From NCBI RefSeq assembly GCF_012034335.1, contig NZ_JAATHJ010000006.1, forward strand, positions 1 through 64,000: a stretch of DNA of 64,000 nt, given 5' to 3'. The first letter of the stretch is position 1; each line of letters opens with the position of its first letter. The position numbers and the translations under genes were made by a program. The notes below the pieces were generated by a model that made no database searches, had not been told where the DNA came from, and saw nothing but the letters and a program-made list of their open reading frames with translations. The stretch comes from Alkalicoccus luteus (GTDB lineage: Bacteria; Bacillota; Bacilli; Bacillales; Salisediminibacteriaceae). This document shows, one piece after another, positions 15,935 to 22,175 of the stretch.

Positions 15935-17308
15935 ATGCACGAAGTGAAATCCCAGGGGAAAAAGATCCTACATAAAATGCTGTCGACTGCTCAGCGGTGG
16001 TTTTCGAAGCTGGTTGATGAGACGGATTTTTATTTATCCAAAGCGCTTCGCTTACTGCAGGAGACAAAAGCGGAGTTTGAGCTGTACGTGCAGGATCGTC
16101 ATGAGCTGACGATGTTTATCGAGTTGAAGCAACATGAAATTCTTGAGCTTCATGAAAAACTAAGTCAGCTTACTGCAGAATCATCCTCTAAGCAGTATGC
16201 AGCTATAAGCGATGAGCTTTCCCATAAGGTCAATGAGCTGCATCAGGCAGAGTTGGATTTGGAACAATTGGAAGCAAAGCTTAACCTGTTCGAGATAAAG
16301 ATGGAGCAGGTCCAAGCTGAACAGCTGACTACAGCGAAAGAGCGTGATACGTATCGCGAGCAGTATCAAGAACTAGATGCCCGAACGACTCAGCTCATAG
16401 AGGAAAAGAACTCGTTACTGATTGAGGTAGAAGCGTTGAAGCAAGAGCCTTCATCCGAACTCCTCATAGAAAAACAAATTCGAGTATCAGAGCTGGAACG
16501 AGAGGTTTCTCTTAATCAGCAGGAGCTGGATCACCTGAAAAAAGAGTTTCAGCGAAAGCTTCAGGCGCTTGGGAAATTAAACAGCCAGTTTCATGAATAC
16601 AAACAAAAGTATTGCGAAGAAAAGCATCAGCTTGCTAATACGAAAGAAGCTTATGAACAAGCTAAGCTCGAGGTTACGACACTGCAAAACGATCGAGAAA
16701 AACTATACCAGCTTACGCTTGAGAAGGAAGCAGAAATGCTTCGATATTTGAAAGAGATGGAACAAATAGTTGTTGATAAACAGGAGGCAGAAGCAAGGTT
16801 GAAGCAGATAGAGGTAACGTTTGCTCAAAAGTTGGTTGTCGCTGATATGGAGCTGCAAAATGCCAAAGCAGAGTTGGAACAGGCGCAGGAAACAATTGCG
16901 GTAAAAGAGGCAGAGAAAACCGAAGTGTCACCGGAGGATAAAGAAAAGCTGATCATTCTTCGAAATGAATATGAAATTCGATTTCGCGAACTCTATAAGC
17001 GGGCAGTTTTTCGTGAAGAATTCTTTCAAGATTTTTATGCGCTAACGGCATCTGACCGATTAAAAGCAGAAGGTGTGATTGCCGGGCTAGTGCATGAGAA
17101 TAAGCTAACAGTTTCTTCGATCAGGAAAAATCCAGTACAGGTGAGTGGTGGAACGATTCCCGAGTACCGATTTGGCGACACGGGACGAATCTACTGTAGA
17201 AAAGAGCAGGGGAGCTATCACTTTATCCGGCTGAGTAGAACAAAGAATGGCAAAGGCAGGCTGGATCAGGCGAAGGTAATCAAATGGATGCAGAAAAATG
17301 TGCAATAA
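15935..17308 (+). CDS. Long coiled-coil protein with C-terminal RelE/ParE-like domain
   Basis: 457 residues. Residues about 35-345 are almost uninterrupted heptad-rich coiled coil (Glu, Gln, Leu and Lys). The last ~100 residues change character and contain segments such as RLKAEGVIAGLVHEN, IPEYRFGDTGRIYCRK and YHFIRLSRTKNGKG, with a spacing that resembles the beta-sheet of RelE/ParE-type toxins. That similarity is my reading and needs a structure prediction. There is no signal peptide or membrane segment. GGAGG lies seven bases before the ATG. The gene stands alone between flagellin 1 and the csrA2 promoter and looks more AT-rich than average. It could be a motility-related scaffold or an inserted accessory gene. 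No function can be assigned. Confidence 0.7.
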   Translation: MHEVKSQGKKILHKMLSTAQRWFSKLVDETDFYLSKALRLLQETKAEFELYVQDRHELTMFIELKQHEILELHEKLSQLTAESSSKQYAAISDELSHKVNELHQAELDLEQLEAKLNLFEIKMEQVQAEQLTTAKERDTYREQYQELDARTTQLIEEKNSLLIEVEALKQEPSSELLIEKQIRVSELEREVSLNQQELDHLKKEFQRKLQALGKLNSQFHEYKQKYCEEKHQLANTKEAYEQAKLEVTTLQNDREKLYQLTLEKEAEMLRYLKEMEQIVVDKQEAEARLKQIEVTFAQKLVVADMELQNAKAELEQAQETIAVKEAEKTEVSPEDKEKLIILRNEYEIRFRELYKRAVFREEFFQDFYALTASDRLKAEGVIAGLVHENKLTVSSIRKNPVQVSGGTIPEYRFGDTGRIYCRKEQGSYHFIRLSRTKNGKGRLDQAKVIKWMQKNVQ

Positions 17309-17360
17309 ACTAAAGAATATAGAGCAGAGAAATAATTATTTTTAATTTTTGATAAAAGGC

Positions 17361-17387
17361 TAAACAGTCGGAGTATAGCGCCGATAT
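17361..17387 (+). promoter_or_regulatory. Perfect SigD promoter for csrA2-csrA3-hag2
   Basis: TAAA (17361-17364), exactly 15 bases, GCCGATAT (17380-17387): a full consensus match. The expected transcription start is near 17394, giving a leader of about 160 bases before csrA2. It places the two extra csrA genes in the late flagellar regulon. Confidence 0.9.
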
Positions 17388-17420
17388 ATACATCAGAACA
17401 GTAAAACCTCAAAAGACGGT

Positions 17421-17491
17421 AAACTCAGGACGAGTTTCGTGTGTTATTTATTGCAGGAGGCAATGGATGTTCATTCGTATCTCGTCTTTTT
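17421..17491 (+). promoter_or_regulatory. csrA2 leader: GGA hairpins and weak terminator-like stem
   Basis: Hairpin 1 is AAACTC-AGGAC-GAGTTT (17421-17437), six perfect pairs presenting AGGAC. Hairpin 2 is TTGC-AGGAG-GCAA (17451-17463), whose loop is part of the ribosome-binding site of a small leader ORF. GACGAG (17429-17434), which overlaps hairpin 1, can instead pair with CTCGTC (17481-17486), which is followed by TTTTT. The layout of GGA hairpin, inner GGA hairpin and competing stem with T run is repeated more strongly before csrA3. Confidence 0.6.
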
Positions 17492-17571
17492 CGTACCAGC
17501 TTTTCCTGTGTCAAGCTGTTCGTTATCTTCCACGGAAGGAGGAGCTGTCCCGTGCTCGTAATGCAATGTAA
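17467..17571 (+). CDS. Possible 34-residue leader peptide overlapping csrA2
   Basis: An ATG at 17467 lies six bases after AGGAGG (17455-17460) and opens a 34-codon frame that ends at 17571, overlapping the GTG start of csrA2 in another frame. Its ribosome-binding site is in the loop and arm of the TTGC-AGGAG-GCAA hairpin. If translated, it could couple to csrA2 and report CsrA occupancy. No similarity is recognised and it may be spurious. Confidence 0.3.
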   Translation: MFIRISSFSYQLFLCQAVRYLPRKEELSRARNAM

Positions 17572-17707
17572 AGCAGGAGACTGCATTGTAGTGGGTGACA
17601 ACGTCACTCTGCGGGTCGTTCAAGGCAAACAAGGGCAGTTACGACTGGCGTTTGACGCGCCAAAAGAAATCGCCATTAAGCGCCAAGACACGAAGCAGAT
17701 CGGTTAG
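17552..17707 (+). CDS. Short divergent CsrA paralogue (csrA2)
   Basis: 51 residues from a GTG start at 17552; a strong GGAAGGAGGAG precedes it. The reading frame continues upstream but lacks a start with a ribosome-binding site. The sequence begins (M)LVMQCKAGDCIVVGDN and contains QLRLAFDAPKEIAIKR, clearly CsrA-like. Relative to canonical CsrA, Arg6 of the RNA-binding strand is replaced by Cys, and the C-terminal helix is missing, so it is about 20 residues shorter. The Arg of the second RNA-contact strand is kept. It might heterodimerise with another CsrA or bind RNA with altered specificity (inference). It is first in a SigD-driven set with csrA3 and flagellin 2. Confidence 0.85.
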   Translation: MLVMQCKAGDCIVVGDNVTLRVVQGKQGQLRLAFDAPKEIAIKRQDTKQIG

Positions 17708-17747
17708 TAAATGGTGTTTTTAGCAGGAAAAGAATCGAATAAAAAAA

Positions 17748-17818
17748 GCTCAGGACGAGCAGACAAGCGAAACGCGCTGCAGGATGCAGTGGACGGTTTC
17801 TTAGTCTGCTCGTTTTTT
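17748..17818 (+). promoter_or_regulatory. csrA3 leader: GGA hairpin overlapping an intrinsic terminator
   Basis: GCTC-AGGAC-GAGC forms a hairpin at 17748-17760. Its 3' arm is also the start of CGAGCAGAC (17756-17764), which pairs perfectly over nine bases with GTCTGCTCG (17804-17812), followed by TTTTTT: an intrinsic terminator. Between the arms is another GGA-loop hairpin, CTGC-AGGAT-GCAG (17777-17789). The first hairpin and the terminator are mutually exclusive. A protein that stabilises the AGGAC hairpin would act as an antiterminator. CsrA is the obvious candidate because it recognises GGA in loops; this is inference. Confidence 0.75.
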
Positions 17819-17846
17819 GTTTTTTACATGCCAAGGAGGGTATAAC

Positions 17847-18059
17847 ATGCTGGTATTAGGAAGAAAGCCTGGAGAATACGTCGTTATCAATGAGGAAATT
17901 ACGGTTAAAGTCGTACGAGGTGCCGGCGGTCAGCTGAGACTAGCCATCGACGCACCTCGACATATGAGCATCACCCGCGGAGAAGTATACGAAGAGCAGC
18001 AACAGACTGCTGCATTTCTAGCCGCGCAGCAGGATCCAACTCAACAGCTTCAAGCATAA
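17847..18059 (+). CDS. Divergent CsrA paralogue (csrA3)
   Basis: 70 residues from the ATG at 17847, preceded by AAGGAGGG seven to ten bases upstream. It starts MLVLGRKPGEYVVINEEI and has QLRLAIDAPRHMSITRGEVY followed by a Gln/Ala-rich tail. Unlike csrA2, Leu4, Arg6 and the second-strand Arg are all kept, so RNA binding is likely. It shares the GQLRLA-DAP stretch with csrA2 and not with canonical csrA1, so the two extra copies probably arose together. It lies between a terminator-type leader and the flagellin 2 leader. Confidence 0.9.
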   Translation: MLVLGRKPGEYVVINEEITVKVVRGAGGQLRLAIDAPRHMSITRGEVYEEQQQTAAFLAAQQDPTQQLQA

Positions 18060-18069
18060 AAATACGAAT

Positions 18070-18129
18070 GCTCAAGGACGAGCGGAGGAAGATGCAGAAT
18101 GGTAAATGTTCTGTCCCTTCCTCTGCTCG
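18070..18129 (+). promoter_or_regulatory. Flagellin 2 leader: GGA hairpin within a 13-bp alternative stem
   Basis: GCTC-AAGGAC-GAGC (18070-18083) is followed by a long stem in which 18079-18091 pairs continuously over 13 positions (one G-U) with 18117-18129. The two structures share CGAGC and exclude each other, exactly as in the csrA3 leader. Here the long stem is followed by GTTCAAAAAG and not a T run, so it is not a canonical terminator. A GGAGG ribosome-binding site for flagellin 2 is further down at 18213-18217. Confidence 0.65.
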
Positions 18130-18227
18130 TTCAAAAAGATTAGAGCAGAAAAGTTGATTGTTACTCAGTCGCGGATGGTATAAACGGATGTATGCCAAAA
18201 AAACTATTACACGGAGGTCATGTAATC

Positions 18228-19388
18228 ATGATTATCAACAACAACATTTCAGCTTTAAACACTCATCGTCAACTTGGAATGAACCAGAACGCAATGCAAA
18301 ACTCAATGGAAAAGCTTGCTTCAGGGCTTCGTATTAACAGAGCGGGTGACGACGCAGCAGGCCTAGCGATTTCTGAAAAGATGCGTGCGCAGATTAATGG
18401 ATTGGATCAGGCTAGCCGAAACGCACAAGATGGTATCTCCTTAATTCAGACTGCAGAAGGAGCGCTTGACGAAACTCACAGTATCTTACAGCGGATGCGT
18501 GAGCTTGCAGTTCAATCTGCAAACGATACTAACGTAGAAAAAGACCGGGAGGAAATTCAAAAAGAAGTAGATCAATTGGCTCAGGAAATCAGCCGTATTT
18601 CTGGTAATACTGAATTTAACACGCAGAATCTATTGGGTGGGGACTTTCAGGCTAAGTTTCAGATTGGTGCTAATGCGAACCAGAATATATCGTTAGGCAT
18701 TAATGATATGAGCGCAACTGCGCTAGGTGTTATCGGCACAGAACCTGGGGCAGTAGTAGCGGTTGATGGATTTGATGTTCAGAACCTTACTGAGAATGAG
18801 ATTACTATAAATTATACTACTGCAGATACGGAAGCTAACGGTGCTGCTAGAGAGACAACTGCTGTATTTGATGCAGAAGCTAATACAATTACAGTAACTC
18901 TTGGTCAAGCCGCAGGGGACGGTACTGATGCAGGAGCTATCACAGCAACAAAAAATGATGTTATTTCAGCATTGAATGCTACGGGAGCAGTAAGTGCTGT
19001 TGAAGGAGGAGCTACTGGTACAGATCCTGCTACAGTCGTAGCTACACCTGCCACAGTTGCAGCGGGCACTGAAGACGCTTCAAAGGGAATTAACGTTTCT
19101 ACACAGGAAGCAGCTAACGCCGCAATCACAACAATCAACAATGCGATTGAAACTGTTTCAGCAGAACGCTCCAAGCTTGGAGCTACTCAAAACCGCTTAG
19201 ATCACACAATTTCTAACCTAAATAATGCATCCGAAAACCTCTCCGCTGCGGAATCTCGTATTCGTGACGTGGATATGGCGCAAGAAATGATGGAAATGAC
19301 ACGTGCCAACATTCTCTCTCAGGCTTCCCAATCTATGCTGGCGCAAGCTAACCAGCAGCCACAAGCTGTACTTCAGCTTCTTGGTTAA
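18228..19388 (+). CDS. Flagellin 2 (second Hag)
   Basis: 386 residues. The first ~115 residues differ from flagellin 1 at only a few positions, and the C-terminal 75 residues are also nearly the same. The variable surface domain (about 170-295) is unrelated in sequence, longer, and Ala/Thr/Gly-rich with acidic residues. The ATG at 18228 is downstream of GGAGG with a rather long spacing of ten bases. No own SigD promoter was found in its leader, so it probably depends on the promoter at 17361 and read-through past the csrA3 attenuator. It could provide an alternative or mixed filament. Confidence 0.95.
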   Translation: MIINNNISALNTHRQLGMNQNAMQNSMEKLASGLRINRAGDDAAGLAISEKMRAQINGLDQASRNAQDGISLIQTAEGALDETHSILQRMRELAVQSANDTNVEKDREEIQKEVDQLAQEISRISGNTEFNTQNLLGGDFQAKFQIGANANQNISLGINDMSATALGVIGTEPGAVVAVDGFDVQNLTENEITINYTTADTEANGAARETTAVFDAEANTITVTLGQAAGDGTDAGAITATKNDVISALNATGAVSAVEGGATGTDPATVVATPATVAAGTEDASKGINVSTQEAANAAITTINNAIETVSAERSKLGATQNRLDHTISNLNNASENLSAAESRIRDVDMAQEMMEMTRANILSQASQSMLAQANQQPQAVLQLLG

Positions 19389-19399
19389 TACCTTCTCAC

Positions 19400-19428
19400 G
19401 ACCTGTCCTTCGGGATGGGTCTTTTTTG
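19400..19428 (+). terminator. Terminator of flagellin 2
   Basis: A nine-bp stem closed by a TTCG tetraloop (19400-19421), then TTTTTTG. Confidence 0.92.
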
Positions 19429-19523
19429 TTTTTTGACTTTCGAAAGTCCTTGTTTAACTCGCTATTAGCTGGTTGTTGTAGTAAAATATACATAGTTATT
19501 TTTACGCAGGGGGAGTCGGTTTG

Positions 19524-20207
19524 ATGAAGAGTCGTCAGAAAAAGCGGTACGTGATGCTTGGTGCGGTCGTTGTGCTGCTCGGGTTTAATGTGTGGTTTAT
19601 GCCGCAGTTTCTGGAGCGGGTGTACGGTGATCCGGAGGAAGCGCTGGCGAACGATGAGCTCGATGCTGAAGTGGAAATAGACATAGAAGAACCGCTGTCA
19701 TCATTTGAAACGGACATCGATGACGAGGTTCCAGCTGAGGAACCGGAGTCACAGATCGCTGCGGAGCGTGAGCCGGATCAGCTGCTTGCGGAAAGCGACG
19801 AGTGGGATGCAGAGGTTTTGGTGAGGGAAGCGGACGAACGGTTTGAGGTTGAAGTAAATGGAGCGGTTCTTTACGCGGGTATGCCGGAGGCTTTGCTCAT
19901 TGATGCGCTTGGCGTTGCGGAGTCGCAGACGCTGCATCACGATTTTCAACCGCCTGGTCAGGAGCTGATCGTGAGCGCGGTGCATCATGCCTATGAGGAC
20001 GTGGATGTATACGTTCGCTCCCATACAGGGGACGTGTACACGATTGTTGTGCAGCTTCCTGTGGAAGAGCTTGCCGAGAGCGACTGGGAGGAGCTGGACG
20101 GGTCTGCAGACCGCCGGCTGGAGAACGACGGCGGCCTGCTGTTGCTGGATACCCGCCGTGCGGATAAAGGCTGGGTTACGCTCCTGCTGACGTCGTCGGT
20201 GCGCTAG
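19524..20207 (+). CDS. Membrane-anchored acidic protein of unknown function
   Basis: 227 residues. A basic N-terminus (MKSRQKKRYVM) is followed by one hydrophobic segment (about 10-27) and then a very acidic linker (about 38-100, mostly Glu, Asp and Ala), leaving a soluble C-terminal domain of about 115 residues outside the membrane. That domain has segments GMPEALLIDALGVAESQ and DVYVRSHTGDVYTIVVQL. I do not recognise the family. GGGGGAG precedes the start; a TTG at 19521 is also possible. It is convergent with the LuxR-type gene, and the two stop codons overlap within CTAG. Its place next to the flagellins suggests, but does not show, a motility or envelope role. Confidence 0.7.
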   Translation: MKSRQKKRYVMLGAVVVLLGFNVWFMPQFLERVYGDPEEALANDELDAEVEIDIEEPLSSFETDIDDEVPAEEPESQIAAEREPDQLLAESDEWDAEVLVREADERFEVEVNGAVLYAGMPEALLIDALGVAESQTLHHDFQPPGQELIVSAVHHAYEDVDVYVRSHTGDVYTIVVQLPVEELAESDWEELDGSADRRLENDGGLLLLDTRRADKGWVTLLLTSSVR

Positions 20208-20893
20208 CGCTCCGGCAGGCGGTGAACGCTCGTCACCCAATGGTGGCGAATCGCGTAGACGATGCAGCTCGTACGCTCGGTGCAGCCCGTTTTGCGCATC
20301 AGATTGCCGATGTAGCGCTTGATCGTTTTCAGCGAGTAGTGCATCTCATCGGCGGTTTTCTGGGTGGAGTAGCCGTTAATCAAGTAGTAGAGCACAAGGC
20401 GCTCCTGCTTCGTGACTGATTCAGGGATCTGCTCGTGGTTCAATTCAAACGAGTCGATCGGGCGCTGTGAAAATTTATATTGAAAGTTATGCTCGGCTAT
20501 CTCAAAGCTGAGGCCGGGATCGGCGATAAAATCGTATTCCTCGAGCTGCTGCAAATACAGCTCCGGGCTTTCGCTCATCGATTCGACCGACAGAAGCCCT
20601 TTGATCGGGTAGTCGAGCAGCGTCCGCGCTCCTGCCAGATGCGCTTCATCGGTGAGGATGACCGGCTCAAGATCGTTCATGATAGTGGACGATTCTTCCG
20701 GAAAGAGCTCCAGCATGCGCGCAGCGCGCGGGTGATAGACGAAAATGTGGTCAAAACGTGCGGCTTCTTTTGGGTCAAAGCTCGTTAAAAACGAGCAGGA
20801 AATCGGTTCCGGAAAGCGGATCTGCTTCATTTTCTCGGATGTTGCCTGGGGGGCGTGCAAAATTGCAACGTCTTTTTCGGTCAGCATCGTCAT
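20204..20893 (-). CDS. Second orphan LuxR-type regulator with degenerate receiver
   Basis: 229 residues from the ATG at 20893, which has GGCAGG seven bases upstream. The C-terminus is a LuxR HTH (VTKQERLVLYYLINGYSTQKTADEM, SLKTIKRYIGNLMRKTGCTERTS). The N-terminal 120 residues resemble a receiver fold (for example LLDYPIKGLLSVESMS at the position of the conserved Lys region), but an Asp phospho-acceptor is not evident. It has the same general plan as the gene at 13565 but low similarity. The two bracket the hag-csrA cluster. The target is unknown. Confidence 0.78.
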   Translation of the reverse strand: MTMLTEKDVAILHAPQATSEKMKQIRFPEPISCSFLTSFDPKEAARFDHIFVYHPRAARMLELFPEESSTIMNDLEPVILTDEAHLAGARTLLDYPIKGLLSVESMSESPELYLQQLEEYDFIADPGLSFEIAEHNFQYKFSQRPIDSFELNHEQIPESVTKQERLVLYYLINGYSTQKTADEMHYSLKTIKRYIGNLMRKTGCTERTSCIVYAIRHHWVTSVHRLPER

Positions 20894-20923
20894 AAACAAA
20901 CCTGCCTTTTCGAATTGTGTCTA

Positions 20924-20952
20924 TTTATATATGTATCATATTCAATTTGTAA
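20924..20952 (-). promoter_or_regulatory. SigA-type promoter of the second LuxR-like gene
   Basis: On the minus strand TTACAA (20947-20952), 17 bases, TATAAA (20924-20929), in an AT-rich divergent intergenic region. Confidence 0.6.
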
Positions 20953-21113
20953 TATCTATGTAATATTCGTAAAATATTCCGATAATAGAAAGATTGATAC
21001 TTTTGAAATAGGTCTTCGTTTAATAGATTATTCATGAAAAATCGGTCCTAACTCCCTTTTTGAAAGTGATGAATATGATATGATGATGAAAACAATCAGA
21101 AAGAGTGATCAAC

Positions 21114-21881
21114 GTGCCCGCAATCGGAAATCTTCCGGACCAGATAACGTTACTGAATGCAATCGACAGCATTGGGGAAAATATTTTAATTGCAGATACA
21201 GACTACAGGATCAACTGGATGAATACCGAGGCGGTGAAGCTGTTTAATGAAATCGCCTTGCTTTACGGATATGAGAGTGCCGAAGATTTGATCGGCATGC
21301 AGATGAATCACTTTCATGAGAAGCCGGAGCATCAGCAGCGGATCATGGCGTCACTTGAGAAAGGCCACCGGACCCGCATTACGATCAAGGACCAGATTGT
21401 AACCGACATTGTCATCACAGCGATTCAGGCGAAGGATGCCCCGATTGAAGGGTACGTCGTCATGCTCCAGGACGTGACGCGCACTGCAGAACGGGATGCG
21501 GAGCGTGAGAAAATGCTCGAGGATTTGTCTGTTCCGATCATGCACGTCTGGGAAAACACGATCGCTGTGCCGATGGTCGGCAGCATGACCGAGGAGCGCA
21601 GCAACCGTCTCGTTTCGGCGGTGCTGGAAGCGTGCACCGATTCCGAGACGGATTACGTGATCGTTGCGCTGTCCGGGATTCACACGTTTGATGAAACGCT
21701 TGCGTCCGGAATCCGCCAGCTGTGCGAATGCCTGCAGCTGATCGGCACCGAATGTCTCGTTGTCGGCATCGGACCGTCTCTTGCGATGTCTTTCCGCGCG
21801 CTCGATCAGGATTTAAAAACGTACCAGACGACCCACCAGGCGCTGGAACAAATTATGGCGTCGCAAAGCGTCTATAAATAA
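21114..21881 (+). CDS. PAS-STAS domain protein (RsbR-like)
   Basis: 255 residues from GTG at 21114 (AAAGAG eight bases before; a GTG at 21105 is the alternative). Residues about 15-125 form a PAS domain (SIGENILIADTDYRINWMN, ending YVVMLQDVTRTAERDAE). After a short helical linker, residues 135-250 form a STAS domain (VPIMHVWENTIAVPMVGSMTEERS). The usual phosphorylatable Ser/Thr region of RsbR/RsbS proteins reads DYVIVALSGIHTFDETLASG here. Such proteins seed stressosomes or act as independent sensors. No RsbS, RsbT or SigB gene is adjacent, so the partner is unknown. The PAS pocket may bind haem or flavin, which is not visible from sequence. Confidence 0.85.
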   Translation: MPAIGNLPDQITLLNAIDSIGENILIADTDYRINWMNTEAVKLFNEIALLYGYESAEDLIGMQMNHFHEKPEHQQRIMASLEKGHRTRITIKDQIVTDIVITAIQAKDAPIEGYVVMLQDVTRTAERDAEREKMLEDLSVPIMHVWENTIAVPMVGSMTEERSNRLVSAVLEACTDSETDYVIVALSGIHTFDETLASGIRQLCECLQLIGTECLVVGIGPSLAMSFRALDQDLKTYQTTHQALEQIMASQSVYK

Positions 21882-21889
21882 GAAACACG

Positions 21890-21917
21890 GCCGTCCGATT
21901 TCGATCGGGCGGTTTTT
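21890..21917 (+). terminator. Terminator of the PAS-STAS gene
   Basis: CCGTCCGAT/ATCGGGCGG stem with TTCG loop, then TTTTTT. Confidence 0.9.
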
Positions 21918-22141
21918 TACTGCGGAAAAAAGTATCTGAATCTGTCCTGTTTTGAAGACTCGCAGACAGCAGGCGAACGAACCATACCAGTGAGGGGCTC
22001 GTAAGCGGAAAGAAGGGATCTGGGATTTTTTACATAGTTCATTCCTATAAAACGTGTGAGAAAGGGTGGTCAGGTAAAATTTAAAATGATAGATTGAAAA
22101 TTATAAATAGTTGTAAAATTTTATTTTAGAAGCAAGTTATT

Positions 22142-22155
22142 TGTAAGCGCTTAAT
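22142..22155. promoter_or_regulatory. Possible cre (CcpA) site before namZ
   Basis: TGTAAGCGCTTAAT fits 12 of 14 positions of the cre consensus TGWAANCGNTNWCA, failing only at the final CA. It sits six bases before the namZ ribosome-binding site, a roadblock-like position. Catabolite control of muropeptide recycling would fit B. subtilis. Confidence 0.5.
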
Positions 22156-22175
22156 TAAACGGAGGAGGGGTTACG

